From Rhodohalobacter sp. SW132 (GTDB taxonomy: Bacteria; Bacteroidota; Rhodothermia; Balneolales; Balneolaceae), in NCBI RefSeq assembly GCF_003390325.1, contig NZ_QUOK01000004.1, forward strand, positions 186,001 to 250,000: DNA of 64,000 nucleotides, read 5' to 3'. The first letter of the stretch is position 1, and each line of letters begins with the position of its first letter. The notes below the pieces were generated by a model. It was not told the DNA's origin. It saw only the letters and a list, made by a program, of their open reading frames with translations, and searched no databases. The position numbers and the translations under genes were made by a program. Positions 35,904 to 45,394 of the stretch are shown here, in pieces.

Positions 35904-36779
35904 ATGAGTGATACACCCGACCAGGATTCCTCAAAAAGAAAAATTATGGGAGCTCTATTACCAAAAGCGAAAGCTCCCAAAATCGACCCAACGGCATCTA
36001 TGTCGTTTCTCGACCATCTTGAGGAGCTTCGCTGGAGAATCATCAAAGGGCTGATTGGCGTTGCGGCTGGTATCGTGATAGCGTTTATATTTGCCGATTT
36101 CTTTATCCAGGAGTTTATTCTGGGACCGGCACGTGCCGATTTTTTTATGTACCAGATTATGCCGCTGAATGCGGTTGATCTGTCACTCATCTCGAGGCGT
36201 TTGCCGGGACAGTTTTTCACATACTGGGGAACGCTGATTATTATCGGGGGAATCATCGGATCGCCTGTTTTATTTTACCAGCTCTGGGCGTTTATCGAGC
36301 CCGCACTTGGATCAGGTAAAAAGTTAAAGACAATCCTGAATGCGCTTTTCATCAACTTCTTTTTTCTTCTCGGAATCTCGTTCGGATACTTCATTCTTGT
36401 ACCTTTTGCCGTTCAGTTTTTCACTCAGTTTATCATCTCGGATGTCATCAGTAACGAATTTGATATCAATGAATACTTTACGTCTGTTGCGTTATGGACG
36501 TTATCCTGTGGAATTCTGTTTCAGATTCCCGTTGTCAGTTACTTTCTGTCAAAAGTAGGATTGGTCACACCCGAAGGAATGAGGGCATACAGAAGGCACG
36601 CCATTGTAGGCGCACTCGTTTTATCAGCCGTTCTAACACCGCCTGATCCGGTTTCACAGCTGATGATTGCGTTTCCCCTGGTGCTGCTCTATCAATTTTC
36701 AATCGTACTGAGCCGTTTTGCACATTATCGACGCAAGAAAGAGCTGGATGCTGCGTTAGGCAGTGGACTCGGCGATTAA
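35904..36779 (+). CDS. tatC: Sec-independent protein translocase TatC
   Basis: The multi-helix subunit of the twin-arginine translocon, which recognises the signal peptide. The 291-residue protein has the conserved cytoplasmic start MSFLDHLEELRWRIIKG (near residue 33) and about six membrane segments with the family's FYQLWAFIEPAL and PVLFYQ motifs. A longer charged N-terminal tail (about 30 residues) precedes it. No tatA or tatB gene is in the window. Confidence 0.95.
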   Translation: MSDTPDQDSSKRKIMGALLPKAKAPKIDPTASMSFLDHLEELRWRIIKGLIGVAAGIVIAFIFADFFIQEFILGPARADFFMYQIMPLNAVDLSLISRRLPGQFFTYWGTLIIIGGIIGSPVLFYQLWAFIEPALGSGKKLKTILNALFINFFFLLGISFGYFILVPFAVQFFTQFIISDVISNEFDINEYFTSVALWTLSCGILFQIPVVSYFLSKVGLVTPEGMRAYRRHAIVGALVLSAVLTPPDPVSQLMIAFPLVLLYQFSIVLSRFAHYRRKKELDAALGSGLGD

Positions 36780-36932
36780 TCTCTCAATGAAGTTTTATCC
36801 CGGGTAAATATTTGCGATCTTTCATGCTTGTGCTCATTTTTTGACGAAGTGACCTGAATCGCTATAACAATTGAAAAATGGTGCGAAAGCACCGAGTAAA
36901 TTAACTTGAATCAACTTTTTCCAGATCTGTAT

Positions 36933-37466
36933 ATGAAGAATTTTTCTCTTCTCCCCTTTGCCGCATTTTTGTTTGTAACTCTCTTCACTTTTGGATGCTC
37001 AACCGATTCCGATTTCAACCTCCAGGAGCCTACATACGACAGCGTTCCCGAGCCGTTTAATATCAGCGGAGTTGATGAAGAACCTGTACAGGATGGTATC
37101 ACTAAATACGTAGTCGAAGAGGGGCGCGGTGAAGATCGTGTGGTGATCCGGGACGATCTGTTTATCTTTTTTACTCTTCGAAATATGGATGGTGATATCA
37201 TTTACAGTTCCTACCAAAACGGAATGACTTCGCCAACTGTTGTTTCCGTTACAAGTATCTCCGCACAGCGTTCGACCAATTTCAACGCTCCCCGTGCATA
37301 CACCAGCGGACTAAGAAAAGGGCTAATCGGAATGAGAGAAGGCGAAAAAAGAGTCCTGATTGTACCCCCTTCTGAAGGTCTGGCCAATATTCAATCCGGT
37401 GGGTTAACCGAACAATTCCGAAACGATACACTCCGGTACGATATCGAACTGAATGCTATTCTCTGA
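36933..37466 (+). CDS. FKBP-type peptidyl-prolyl isomerase-like lipoprotein
   Basis: With the start at 36933 it has 177 residues: a signal peptide with lipobox (FTFGCS), a short linker, then an FKBP-like domain (VIRDDLFIFFTLRNMDGDIIYS; GLRKGLIGMREGEKRVLIVPPSEG). The family accelerates proline isomerisation, and a periplasmic folding role is likely. The domain is somewhat diverged, and several active-site aromatics are not clear, so activity is uncertain. An upstream in-frame ATG at 36906 adds nine residues before the signal and is less likely. Confidence 0.83.
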   Translation: MKNFSLLPFAAFLFVTLFTFGCSTDSDFNLQEPTYDSVPEPFNISGVDEEPVQDGITKYVVEEGRGEDRVVIRDDLFIFFTLRNMDGDIIYSSYQNGMTSPTVVSVTSISAQRSTNFNAPRAYTSGLRKGLIGMREGEKRVLIVPPSEGLANIQSGGLTEQFRNDTLRYDIELNAIL

Positions 37467-37487
37467 TTTGTTTTTTCTGAGTTCGAT

Positions 37488-37558
37488 ACTCCCAGTCTTT
37501 CTGACTCACCCCCGGGCCCCTCTCTATCGCGCCAAAAAACGGCTTTTCAGAGAGGGAA
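37488..37558 (+). repeat. Dispersed repeat family C, copy 2
   Basis: CTCCCAGTCTTTCTGACTC followed by C-rich DNA and CTCTCTATCGCGCC, closing AGAGAGGG. It matches C1 at 15701-15775 with the internal C block partly changed so that the arms still pair. Confidence 0.7.
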
Positions 37559-37665
37559 TAAATTCATGGATCTACAAAGGTAAGTTTCCGAAACTTGAGC
37601 CTAAAATTCTCATAGTTCTGAGGCTGGTGTTTTTCCGGTCCTGACTATCGGGACGAAATTGACTA

Positions 37666-38191
37666 ATTTCATTTATTCAGTATAAATTCTTTTAACAAAG
37701 GGATCCGATCCCGAAAACTTTCTGACGAGGAGAGGGATGTCCTGTCGGTTTTTTTACAAATCTGATTCACATCCCCCCTTCCCTTTAGCAATGTCACTAA
37801 CTTTGATAACTAGCTTCCAAACGAAACCTAATTTACTTTTGCACAATAGATCTTGTGTCGATTTCGTAGTTCTTCCGGCCTTTGATTACTGAAGGAGGTG
37901 TTTGGTTTGCGGGGAGTGCATGCGATGTTTGTAAAAACTACCGGCCAAATCTTAGATTACTATCACGAAGTGATATGGACCTTTGTTTTTACATCGCAAA
38001 ACGGACCGCAAACCCCGACTGAAGGAATCACCAGCCCGGCGGGTTTTGGATACTTTTGACCGTTCAAAAGTATCAGGAGAATAATCCATATTTGCCCAAT
38101 ATTAGTGACATTATTCCCTTTATGGGTACCCCCCTCCCTTTTTTTCGAAGGAGGACTTTTGAGGTCATTATTTAAGAACTCAGGTTATGAG
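37666..38191 (+). repeat. Dispersed repeat family A, copy 3, split by an insertion
   Basis: The left part (37666-37787) starts ATTTCATTTATTCAGTAT and runs to the CATCCCCCCTT block; the right part (38114-38191) continues with CCCTCCC, GGAGGACTTTTGAGG and AAGAACTCAGGTTAT. Together they follow copy A1 from end to end. The 326-bp segment between them is absent from A1 and A2. Confidence 0.75.
37788..38113. mobile_element. Non-autonomous MITE-like element in repeat A3
   Basis: A 326-bp segment with terminal inverted repeats (CAATGTCACTAA at the left, TAATGTCACTAA on the complementary strand at the right; 11 bases identical) flanked by a direct repeat TTCCCTTTA (37779-37787 and 38114-38122), the likely 9-bp target duplication. 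Internal structure includes GGTTTGCGG/CCGCAAACC inverted repeats and a perfect 11-bp stem at 38049-38074. There is no transposase frame. The element type is inferred from these features; the parent transposon is not in the window. Confidence 0.75.
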
Positions 38192-39261
38192 TAATCCGTG
38201 TAACTGCGTGCCATTCTGCCATTAAGCGCAGTTAGTATTTCATGTACGTTTGTTCCTGCGGCTTCCGCCCACTCCGCTGCACTCCAGGCCTCTCCGCCCA
38301 TCAGCACAACCTCTTCATCTACCGCTATTTTTACATCTCCAAGATCCACCATGGTGTAATCCATGGTGATATTTCCAACTACAGGATAAAATTCACCTCT
38401 GATCTTCACCTGAAGTTTGTTGCTCAGCGACCTCAAAATACCATCCCCATACCCTACCGGGATCGTGCCGATATACCCGCTTTTTTGAGCCGTCCATTTT
38501 TGGCCATAGCTAACACTTTCTCCCGCTTCAATTGCTAAAGTTTGAACGATTCGGCTTTTCCAGGTCAAAGATGGAGTCAGCCAATCCACCTGTGTTCTCC
38601 CTGCCGTATATCCGAGCTGGGCGAGCCCGGTTCGGATCATATCAAACTGATTATTTTCATTATAATGAACCGCTGCCCCGGTGTTGCTCATATGAACGAG
38701 AGGTATCTCTTTAAAATCTTTCAGAATCTCGCGGAATATCTCTTGCTGAGTGTTCACAAAATCAGAACCGGGATCATCGGCTGTCTGGTAGTGCGAGTAG
38801 ATTCCCGAACAGATCAGCCTCTGGTTGGCAACGGCCATTTTTCGCACTTTACCCGCCTGTGATGGTTTAAAACCCAGCCGGTTCATACCCGTATCAAAAT
38901 GGATATGGTACTTTGTGCCGTCCATCAGCGTGGAAAAGTGGGGGAAATCGCTGAGTGTAGCTGTCAGTCCGTGTGTCTGATAGGCTGCTGCACTCCGGGG
39001 CGATGGCACTTCAAATACCAGTATCGGTTTCTTAATGCCGCCAAGCCTCAGCTCAATCGCTTCATCAACCGTTGCCACACCAAACCAGTCCACGTCAGGT
39101 TCTGCCCTTTTAGCGACTTCAATAGCGCCGTGACCATACGCATTGCATTTAACCACAGACAATATCTTTTTGATGCCTGTCCGTTTTCGTAACTGTTTTA
39201 AATTTTTTGTGATACTGTTGAGATCGATTTCGGCATACGAATTCGGGAAGTGAAGTTTCAA
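38185..39261 (-). CDS. alr: Alanine racemase
   Basis: A PLP enzyme providing D-alanine for peptidoglycan. The 358-residue protein has the PLP lysine in SVVKCNAYGHG (Lys38), the second catalytic Tyr in ESVSYGQKW, and the GTIPVGYGDGI loop. It is slightly shorter than Bacillus Alr but complete in motif content. Its start overlaps the stop of the CrtI-like gene by 4 bases (39258-39261), so the two are translationally coupled. Confidence 0.95.
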   Translation of the reverse strand: MKLHFPNSYAEIDLNSITKNLKQLRKRTGIKKILSVVKCNAYGHGAIEVAKRAEPDVDWFGVATVDEAIELRLGGIKKPILVFEVPSPRSAAAYQTHGLTATLSDFPHFSTLMDGTKYHIHFDTGMNRLGFKPSQAGKVRKMAVANQRLICSGIYSHYQTADDPGSDFVNTQQEIFREILKDFKEIPLVHMSNTGAAVHYNENNQFDMIRTGLAQLGYTAGRTQVDWLTPSLTWKSRIVQTLAIEAGESVSYGQKWTAQKSGYIGTIPVGYGDGILRSLSNKLQVKIRGEFYPVVGNITMDYTMVDLGDVKIAVDEEVVLMGGEAWSAAEWAEAAGTNVHEILTALNGRMARSYTDYS

Positions 39262-40868
39262 CGTCTGGCTCCAAAAAGTTTTTTTCGTTTGTGTTTTTTT
39301 AAAATAACATTCGCTGCATTATATCCTGCAGCTCCAAACACACCGCCGCCGGGATGGCACGATGCGCTGGAAAGATAGAGGTTCTTTATAGGTGTTTCGT
39401 ACTGACTGAGTTCCGGGGTGGGCCTGAACATAAACATCTGGTCGAAATTCATCTCCACGTGCATCACGTTTCCGCGCAGCAGACCATGTTTTCGTTCAAT
39501 ATCGAGCGGCGACTGAATATACCTGTCAATCAGTTTTCCTTTCATGTTTGGCGCGTACCTGGTGACCACATCATATATTTTATCCGCTTCACGCTCACGG
39601 ATATCATCCCAGTTTTTACCACCGGCGAGCTCGTAGGGATGCCATTGCGCCCACGCAAAAAGGGTGTGATTTCCATCCGGGGCCACATCGGGATCAATTT
39701 TGGAAAATGTCATCGCCAGCACCGCGGGATCTTCAGGCGGTAATCCTTTCATGTAATCTCCAATCGCGCGCTTCATATAACCGACCGATGGTGCCAAAAG
39801 CTGCATTCCGTTATGGATGTGAGGATCACCCGGGCATGCGCTGTATTCAGGCAGTTCTTCAACCGCACACCGGATGACCATTCCAAAACCGTTACCCACC
39901 TGGATATTTTCCACTTTTTTAAAAAGAGAATCATCCAGATGTTTTCGGCCAACCAGTTTCAGCATCGTCGTTTGAACGTGAGCGTTTGATACCACCAGGT
40001 CTGCATCGTACGATTCGCCCGAAGTGGTAATTGCACCTTTAGCAATTCCATCTTCAATCCGGATTTCACTCACCGGCTGATCCGTAAATATTTTACCGCC
40101 GTGCGCTTCGATCAGGTTTTTCATCGCTTGCGTGAGCATTCCGCTGCCTCCTCGCGGATGTTTGGCGCCGCTTTGGTGAAGCATCGACTGCCACCCGGCA
40201 AAATCCCCGGTTGCGCTCTGATCTGGCAGCGGTCCCGATTGTGCTGCAAACCAAGTAAGTGCTGCGTGCATGTGCGGGCTTTCGAACGCATTTTCCACCA
40301 CGCTGCCATAACTGCCCAGAATTTTCTGCAGACCGGTAATCTGCTCCCCTTTTTTAAACATCGAGCCGTCGCGGATCTGCCCCTTAACCAGCTCAGTAAT
40401 AATATTTTTACCATTCGGCGGCACCATAAATGCTTTCAGCACTCCTCTGTTGATCCGCTCCCAGAATTCAATAAAATCGCGATAGTTCTGCACATCTTCC
40501 GGCGCTACTTTTGCGATGGAGTCTATTGTTCGCTCCAGGTCTTTGTGAAAATGGATCACCCCTTTTCCATCGGGAACGGGATAACTCATAATCGGGTCCA
40601 TTTCGATATATTCCAGCCCGTAGTCGGTTAGCTCAAGCTCTTCGATAATTCCGGTCTGATGGATCATGATATGCACCGAAGAGCCGACATCCATCCGAAA
40701 ACCGTGCGGATTTTGCTCCGAGCGAAACATCGTTTCCGTGCAGACAGCACCGCCAACGGTATCCCGCCGTTCGAGAACACCGACACGATATCCCTGTTTG
40801 GCAAGGTAACACGCCGTAATCAGTCCATTATGTCCTGAGCCAATAATTAGTGCATCAAATTTCGTCAT
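39258..40868 (-). CDS. Phytoene-desaturase-like FAD oxidoreductase (PYROXD2 type)
   Basis: A 536-residue flavoprotein with the N-terminal FAD motif IIGSGHNGLITACYLAKQGYRVGVLERRD, a GGSGMLTQAM segment in the middle, and a C-terminal second FAD motif (YLSSASCHPGGGVFGAAGYNAA). This layout matches the CrtI/PYROXD2 group rather than typical CrtI of carotenoid clusters, and no carotenoid genes are nearby, so the substrate is unknown. It is transcribed with alr. Confidence 0.85.
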   Translation of the reverse strand: MTKFDALIIGSGHNGLITACYLAKQGYRVGVLERRDTVGGAVCTETMFRSEQNPHGFRMDVGSSVHIMIHQTGIIEELELTDYGLEYIEMDPIMSYPVPDGKGVIHFHKDLERTIDSIAKVAPEDVQNYRDFIEFWERINRGVLKAFMVPPNGKNIITELVKGQIRDGSMFKKGEQITGLQKILGSYGSVVENAFESPHMHAALTWFAAQSGPLPDQSATGDFAGWQSMLHQSGAKHPRGGSGMLTQAMKNLIEAHGGKIFTDQPVSEIRIEDGIAKGAITTSGESYDADLVVSNAHVQTTMLKLVGRKHLDDSLFKKVENIQVGNGFGMVIRCAVEELPEYSACPGDPHIHNGMQLLAPSVGYMKRAIGDYMKGLPPEDPAVLAMTFSKIDPDVAPDGNHTLFAWAQWHPYELAGGKNWDDIREREADKIYDVVTRYAPNMKGKLIDRYIQSPLDIERKHGLLRGNVMHVEMNFDQMFMFRPTPELSQYETPIKNLYLSSASCHPGGGVFGAAGYNAANVILKKHKRKKLFGARR

Positions 40869-40984
40869 TGTCCGTAGAGGATTTTGCAGGGTGTTTTCAT
40901 TCGATTATTTCTTAAGTTCCAACACCGAAAAGATATCATCAATTCACCCCGTTTCTCAAAAATACCAAAGTAAATACTACGAAT

Positions 40985-42775
40985 ATGAAATTTCTTAAGA
41001 CCTTTTTGGCATCCGTTTTGGGTACCATCATCGGTATATTTCTTCTGCTGTTGATCCTTTTTGCCACCATCGTCAGCAGTTCTTCCGATCCCGAGCCGTA
41101 TGTTCGTTCTAATACCATACTGAAATTTAATCTTTCCGGTGATATTCCGGCGCGCGTTACACCCGATCCTTTTGAAGAGATTTTCAATCCTTCAGCCGGT
41201 CCAAGAGTTTCTCTGCAAACCCTGAAACGGAATCTTGAGAAAGCGGCATCACACGATAATATCGACGGTGTGTGGATCCGCACCAACCAGGTTACCGCAT
41301 CCTGGGCAAACCTGGCAAGTGCTTATGACTACCTGCAAGAATACAAAGAGAGTGGCAAGTTTCTCTATTTTAGTACAGATGACATCGGGATGAACGAAAA
41401 AGCGTATTTCCTCGCATCTGTCGCTGATTCAGTATTTACACCGCCCGAAACCAATTTTGAATTCGACGGTTTCGTCACCCAAATCTCTTTTTATCGCGAA
41501 ATGCTCGATAAGATCGGCATTGAACCAGAAATATTCCGCGTTGGCGAGTATAAATCAGCTGTTGAACCATTTATTCAGCGAGAAAGCTCACCGGAAAGTG
41601 AAGAGCAGATTCGTGAGATACTGAATGGCGTTTCCGGTCAGTTCGTCCGCGCAATGGAAGCTCGCACGGGTAAATCGGCCGATGAAATTCATGATATGCT
41701 CAATACACCACCAATTGACCGACTGCAGTTCGCTCTTGATAATGGGTTAGTGGACCAGTTTGCTTATGATGATGAAATTGAAGATCTCATCAAACAGCGA
41801 ATCGGAGTTGAAGAAGATGACGATCTGAGGACTATCAGTTTCGGAAGATATTCCCGGGTGACGGGTTCTTCAGCGGGTCTCGACGATCCCTCCGGCAGTG
41901 ATAAAATTGCTGTGATATATGCTTCCGGAGCCATCATGCCGAATCTCGGCCAATCTCCGTTCGGAAACCAGAATGTGATTACAGCATCATCCGTGCGAAG
42001 CCAATTTCAATCAGCGCTTGAGGATGATGATGTTAAAGCGATTGTGTTCCATATCAACAGCGGAGGCGGTGCAGCCACCACATCTGACCTGATCTGGAAT
42101 GATGTACGCAAAGCGGCTGAGAAAAAGCCGGTTATCGCTGCCATGGGAAGTGTAGCTGCTTCAGGAGGATATTATATCGCTGCAGCAGCCGATACCATCG
42201 TTGCGGCTGAGAACACCATCACCGGATCTATTGGAATTTTCAATCTTCTGTTCAACTCGCAGGAACTATTTAATGAAAATCTCGGCATTGAGTTTGACAC
42301 ATTCAAGACTCACGAGTATGCCGACCTGTACGACCTCACCAGTCCATTCACCCCGAATGAGCAGCGAGTCATTCAGCAAAACATCGAAAACGGGTACGAG
42401 TCGTTTCTGAACCGAATGGCCGAATCGCGGGGAATGACGCGCGATGAGGTTCACGAAGTTGGGCAGGGACGCGTCTGGACCGGGGTTGCCGCACAGGAAA
42501 TTGGTCTTGTAGATGTGGTTGGGGGAATTGACCGCGCCATTGCCATTGCCGCTGAGAAGGCAGAAATCGATGAATGGACGATCGACTCTTATCCCAAGAG
42601 TCGCGATCTTTTTGAAACACTTTTCAGTTCTGGCAATGCCAAATTCCAGGCGTGGATGATGAATCTCCTGCCCGATCCGCTGAACCGAAGTGAAACACAG
42701 GATCTGATGATGCTGATGGAGCAGCCACAAGGAACGAACTGGGCGCTTCTGCCGATTCGGTTTGATGTGAATTGA
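40985..42775 (+). CDS. sppA: Signal peptide peptidase SppA, 67-kDa type
   Basis: A membrane-anchored serine/lysine peptidase that digests released signal peptides. The 596-residue protein has an N-terminal membrane helix (about 5-28) and two tandem ClpP-like halves. The catalytic Lys lies in the first half (VGEYKSAVEPF, about 188) and the Ser in the second (GSVAASGGYYIAAAADTI, about 391), the arrangement known for the long form. INSGGGAATTSD supports this. It is a single gene. Confidence 0.95.
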   Translation: MKFLKTFLASVLGTIIGIFLLLLILFATIVSSSSDPEPYVRSNTILKFNLSGDIPARVTPDPFEEIFNPSAGPRVSLQTLKRNLEKAASHDNIDGVWIRTNQVTASWANLASAYDYLQEYKESGKFLYFSTDDIGMNEKAYFLASVADSVFTPPETNFEFDGFVTQISFYREMLDKIGIEPEIFRVGEYKSAVEPFIQRESSPESEEQIREILNGVSGQFVRAMEARTGKSADEIHDMLNTPPIDRLQFALDNGLVDQFAYDDEIEDLIKQRIGVEEDDDLRTISFGRYSRVTGSSAGLDDPSGSDKIAVIYASGAIMPNLGQSPFGNQNVITASSVRSQFQSALEDDDVKAIVFHINSGGGAATTSDLIWNDVRKAAEKKPVIAAMGSVAASGGYYIAAAADTIVAAENTITGSIGIFNLLFNSQELFNENLGIEFDTFKTHEYADLYDLTSPFTPNEQRVIQQNIENGYESFLNRMAESRGMTRDEVHEVGQGRVWTGVAAQEIGLVDVVGGIDRAIAIAAEKAEIDEWTIDSYPKSRDLFETLFSSGNAKFQAWMMNLLPDPLNRSETQDLMMLMEQPQGTNWALLPIRFDVN

Positions 42776-42912
42776 TCAACAAAACCGGTATTTGAAAGTC
42801 TGGTCGATCAAACAGAAGATCGAAAATTACGATATCAATGATTGGGGAGTATCCCCGGCCGTTGATCATTGTGATTTTCGATTTTTTTGTTTTAATAAGC
42901 GGTATACAGTAA

Positions 42913-43041
42913 AGTGTTAAGTCAATTTTGATTTGTCGGGTTAAGGAAATAGCCTCATCCGCTGACTTCACGTCATCGGAGGAGTGGATGGGGCTACATG
43001 TTACTCTGTCAGCTTATGTGATGGATAATGTAAAGGTCGAA
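42913..43041 (-). repeat. Dispersed element family B, copy 3 (inverted)
   Basis: Its reverse complement reads GTTCGACCTTTACATTA at one end, CTCCGATGACGTGAAGTCAGCGGATGAG in the centre and CCCGACAAATCAAAATTGACTT, then TAACACT, at the other; it is nearly collinear with B2 at 33782-33912. Confidence 0.8.
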
Positions 43042-43263
43042 CAATTTTAAACCGCAAAGGGCTGAGGCAGCCGCGGAGGTTGTTTATTCATTTTCTTTGC
43101 GTATTTAGCGACCTTGGCGGTATATTTTTTCAGGTAATCACAATATCATACATCATTTTCTCACAGCCTCTCAAAGGGGGTCTTTTATCCTTTGAGGTTG
43201 CACAAAAGCATTCACAGAATTCTCAGAACGAAAATACCTTAAGCAGGCTATGTATGGTTTATT

Positions 43264-43330
43264 GAACTCCCCTCCATATGGAGTGTATTTGCGACATAGG
43301 GAGGGGCCGGGGGTGGGTCAAAAAGACCGG
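43264..43330 (-). repeat. Dispersed repeat family C, copy 3 (inverted)
   Basis: The reverse complement reads TTTTTGACCCACCCCCGG, then CCCCTCCCTATGTCGC, then ATATGGAGGGGAG, closely matching C1. It lies in a 670-base gene-free gap after sppA that also holds B3; between them is a further weak inverted repeat (ACCGCAAAGG at 43051, complement near 43110-43122). I see no gene in this gap. Confidence 0.7.
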
Positions 43331-43448
43331 TGATCAAATTCAACTCATAAACTTAAATTAATTAGTCGCTGATTAATGGGTATCCACTTTTTATCAGCCT
43401 CGGAATTGAACCACTTATGTTTAAAACAACACAACAACTCAAAACCAC

Positions 43449-44297
43449 ATGAAAATCGGCCGGTTTACCTTAGAGCAGCTCAGTGAAGGGTTTTTTGAGC
43501 TTTTTAAAGACGGTACTTTCAGTAAAATGGATCCCGCCCGGCTGAATAACGCCGCAGAAGATCCCACTCTCGGAAGATACTCCTCCGCCCTGGGAATTGA
43601 TCCGCTCCTGATCTCCGATGGCACCACACATATCGTAGCAGATGCAGGTTTGGGATGGGGCCTTGATCAAAAAAGTTTGTACAATGAAACGTCCAACCTC
43701 ATCACAAATTTAGAAATTTTCGGTCTTACGCCGGATGACATATCGATCGTGATTCTTACCCATCTTCACTATGACCACGCTGCGGGATGCACTCGTGTGG
43801 ATTCCAGCTTCAAAACGACACCTACGTTTCCAAATGCGCGCTATGTTGTTCAGAAAAAAGAGTGGGAGTTTGCCCTGAAGGAGTTTCAATCGAAAAGTGA
43901 AATCTCCGGGGCCGACTACCGGCTTGATGAGCTGTTTCGTCTGGCTGCCGACGAACGGTTTGAGTTTATAGATGGTAACAAAACGCTGACTGACGGCATC
44001 GACCTGATCCTGACCGGAGGCCACACTCCGGGTCACCAGATCGTAAAAATTACCGACGGAATCCAAATGGCCTATTTCCTTGGAGATCTGATTCCGACTG
44101 AACATCATCTGAATCACTACGCTATGAAGACGCTCGACTTCTCCCCTCTTGAGGCAAAAAAATCGAAAACCCTGATTTTACGGGAAGCGTACCGCGAGCA
44201 GGCCCAGCTTTTTTTCTACCACTCGCTGTTCAACAAAAACGGGCTTCTCGCAAAAGACCGCAACCGGAATTACATCCTGAAAGAGGAACGCCGGTGA
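43449..44297 (+). CDS. MBL-fold metallo-hydrolase
   Basis: A 282-residue metallo-beta-lactamase-fold enzyme. The zinc-binding HxHxDH motif is in LTHLHYDHAAG, the next His in GGHTPGHQ, and the metal-bridging Asp in YFLGDLIPTEHH, so the metal site looks intact. Such proteins hydrolyse lactones, thioesters or phosphodiesters; the specific substrate cannot be told from sequence. The start lies about 120 bases after repeat C3. An acyltransferase gene follows after 57 bases. Confidence 0.92.
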   Translation: MKIGRFTLEQLSEGFFELFKDGTFSKMDPARLNNAAEDPTLGRYSSALGIDPLLISDGTTHIVADAGLGWGLDQKSLYNETSNLITNLEIFGLTPDDISIVILTHLHYDHAAGCTRVDSSFKTTPTFPNARYVVQKKEWEFALKEFQSKSEISGADYRLDELFRLAADERFEFIDGNKTLTDGIDLILTGGHTPGHQIVKITDGIQMAYFLGDLIPTEHHLNHYAMKTLDFSPLEAKKSKTLILREAYREQAQLFFYHSLFNKNGLLAKDRNRNYILKEERR

Positions 44298-44354
44298 TTT
44301 TGAAAATGTCAGTTACAGGTTAACTAATTATTCAACCCCATCCATAACGCGGTT

Positions 44355-45014
44355 TTGTCAAAAACGCCCGATCATAACGAGTCACTCCCCTTTATTCCGG
44401 CGCAGGAATCTGCTTTTTTTATACAGATATTCGACTGGTACTGCCGGTGGCTTTTTTGGAGACGATTTGATTCTGTTTCCATCCATAGCGATTACAAACC
44501 TGCCGATGGGGCAAAAACGATCTATTTCCTGAATCACAATTCCTGGTGGGACGGACTGATTCCTTTTCTGCTCAACCAACGCTGCTACCGGCAGAATGCG
44601 CGTGGAATGATGGAGGATAAGCAACTTCATCAATACCCGTTTTTCAGGAAACTGGGTGTATTCTCTATTAACCTGGGTTCACCCCGATCGTCGATGCAAT
44701 CCCTGCGATATGCCCTCGAATCGATGGAGCGGCCAAATGCCTCACTCTATATCTACCCGCAGGGGAAAATCGTCCCGTTTGGAACTGAAAATATTGAATT
44801 CAGAAAAGGAATTGGCTGGCTGGCAAAAAAATTACCCGGTACGGACCTGGTGCCCATTGGAATTTATATACACACAAAAAAGAGCGATCGCCCCCGCCTG
44901 GAAATAAAGGCCGGTAGTGCCGTGAACGTCGATCGAAATCTGCCCTCAGAACAGATCAACGCGGTGCTGGAAAGTAAACTCTCTCATCTTTTAAAAGAAC
45001 TGTATCAAGATTGA
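44355..45014 (+). CDS. Lysophospholipid acyltransferase family protein
   Basis: A 219-residue PlsC-like acyltransferase that would transfer an acyl chain to lysophosphatidate or a related lipid. It has the catalytic NHNSWWDG (HxxxxD) box, the LGVFSIN segment and a PQGK-type block III (IYPQGKIVP). The apparent start is TTG at 44355; the next in-frame ATG lies inside the conserved region after the catalytic box, so a TTG start is needed. Membrane association would be peripheral, as no strong helix is visible. Confidence 0.9.
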   Translation: MSKTPDHNESLPFIPAQESAFFIQIFDWYCRWLFWRRFDSVSIHSDYKPADGAKTIYFLNHNSWWDGLIPFLLNQRCYRQNARGMMEDKQLHQYPFFRKLGVFSINLGSPRSSMQSLRYALESMERPNASLYIYPQGKIVPFGTENIEFRKGIGWLAKKLPGTDLVPIGIYIHTKKSDRPRLEIKAGSAVNVDRNLPSEQINAVLESKLSHLLKELYQD

Positions 45015-45394
45015 AAACGGCAGGCCTGTGCAAGATTTAATTTTAATGAATTAATTCCTATCTCATCAATTAATAAGACATTATACTTCGAAATTCACTG
45101 CCTCTCTTCTGTTTACAAACATTTCGCACCCTCTTCAGGCTTTAGAAAGCACGTAATTTGCCGATAAAGCTGAAACCCCCTCTTGTATTGCGTTATGGGT
45201 TGTATGTAGTTGTGATTTCATTCCCAGCTTCTGTTATTGGTAAACGGCAAAAGGAGTTGAGTGAAGAAAAACAAACCATGGAAAATTCTGACATTTTAAG
45301 CAGATATTAATAAACCTGGCGTCTTTCTGAATGATAACAAAGTTCTGCAGACAGACTTACTGCTGCTAAACCACTGAATGGATCAAATTATAAA
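45015..45394. other. Intergenic region before the signalling block
   Basis: About 380 bases with no supported gene or repeat; it presumably holds the promoter of the hybrid kinase gene. The only small frame (about 10 codons near 45280) is too short to support. Confidence 0.5.

Noticed and set aside
36906-36932. Earlier ATG of the FKBP lipoprotein
   Set aside because: It puts nine extra residues before a normal lipoprotein signal; 36933 is the more typical start.
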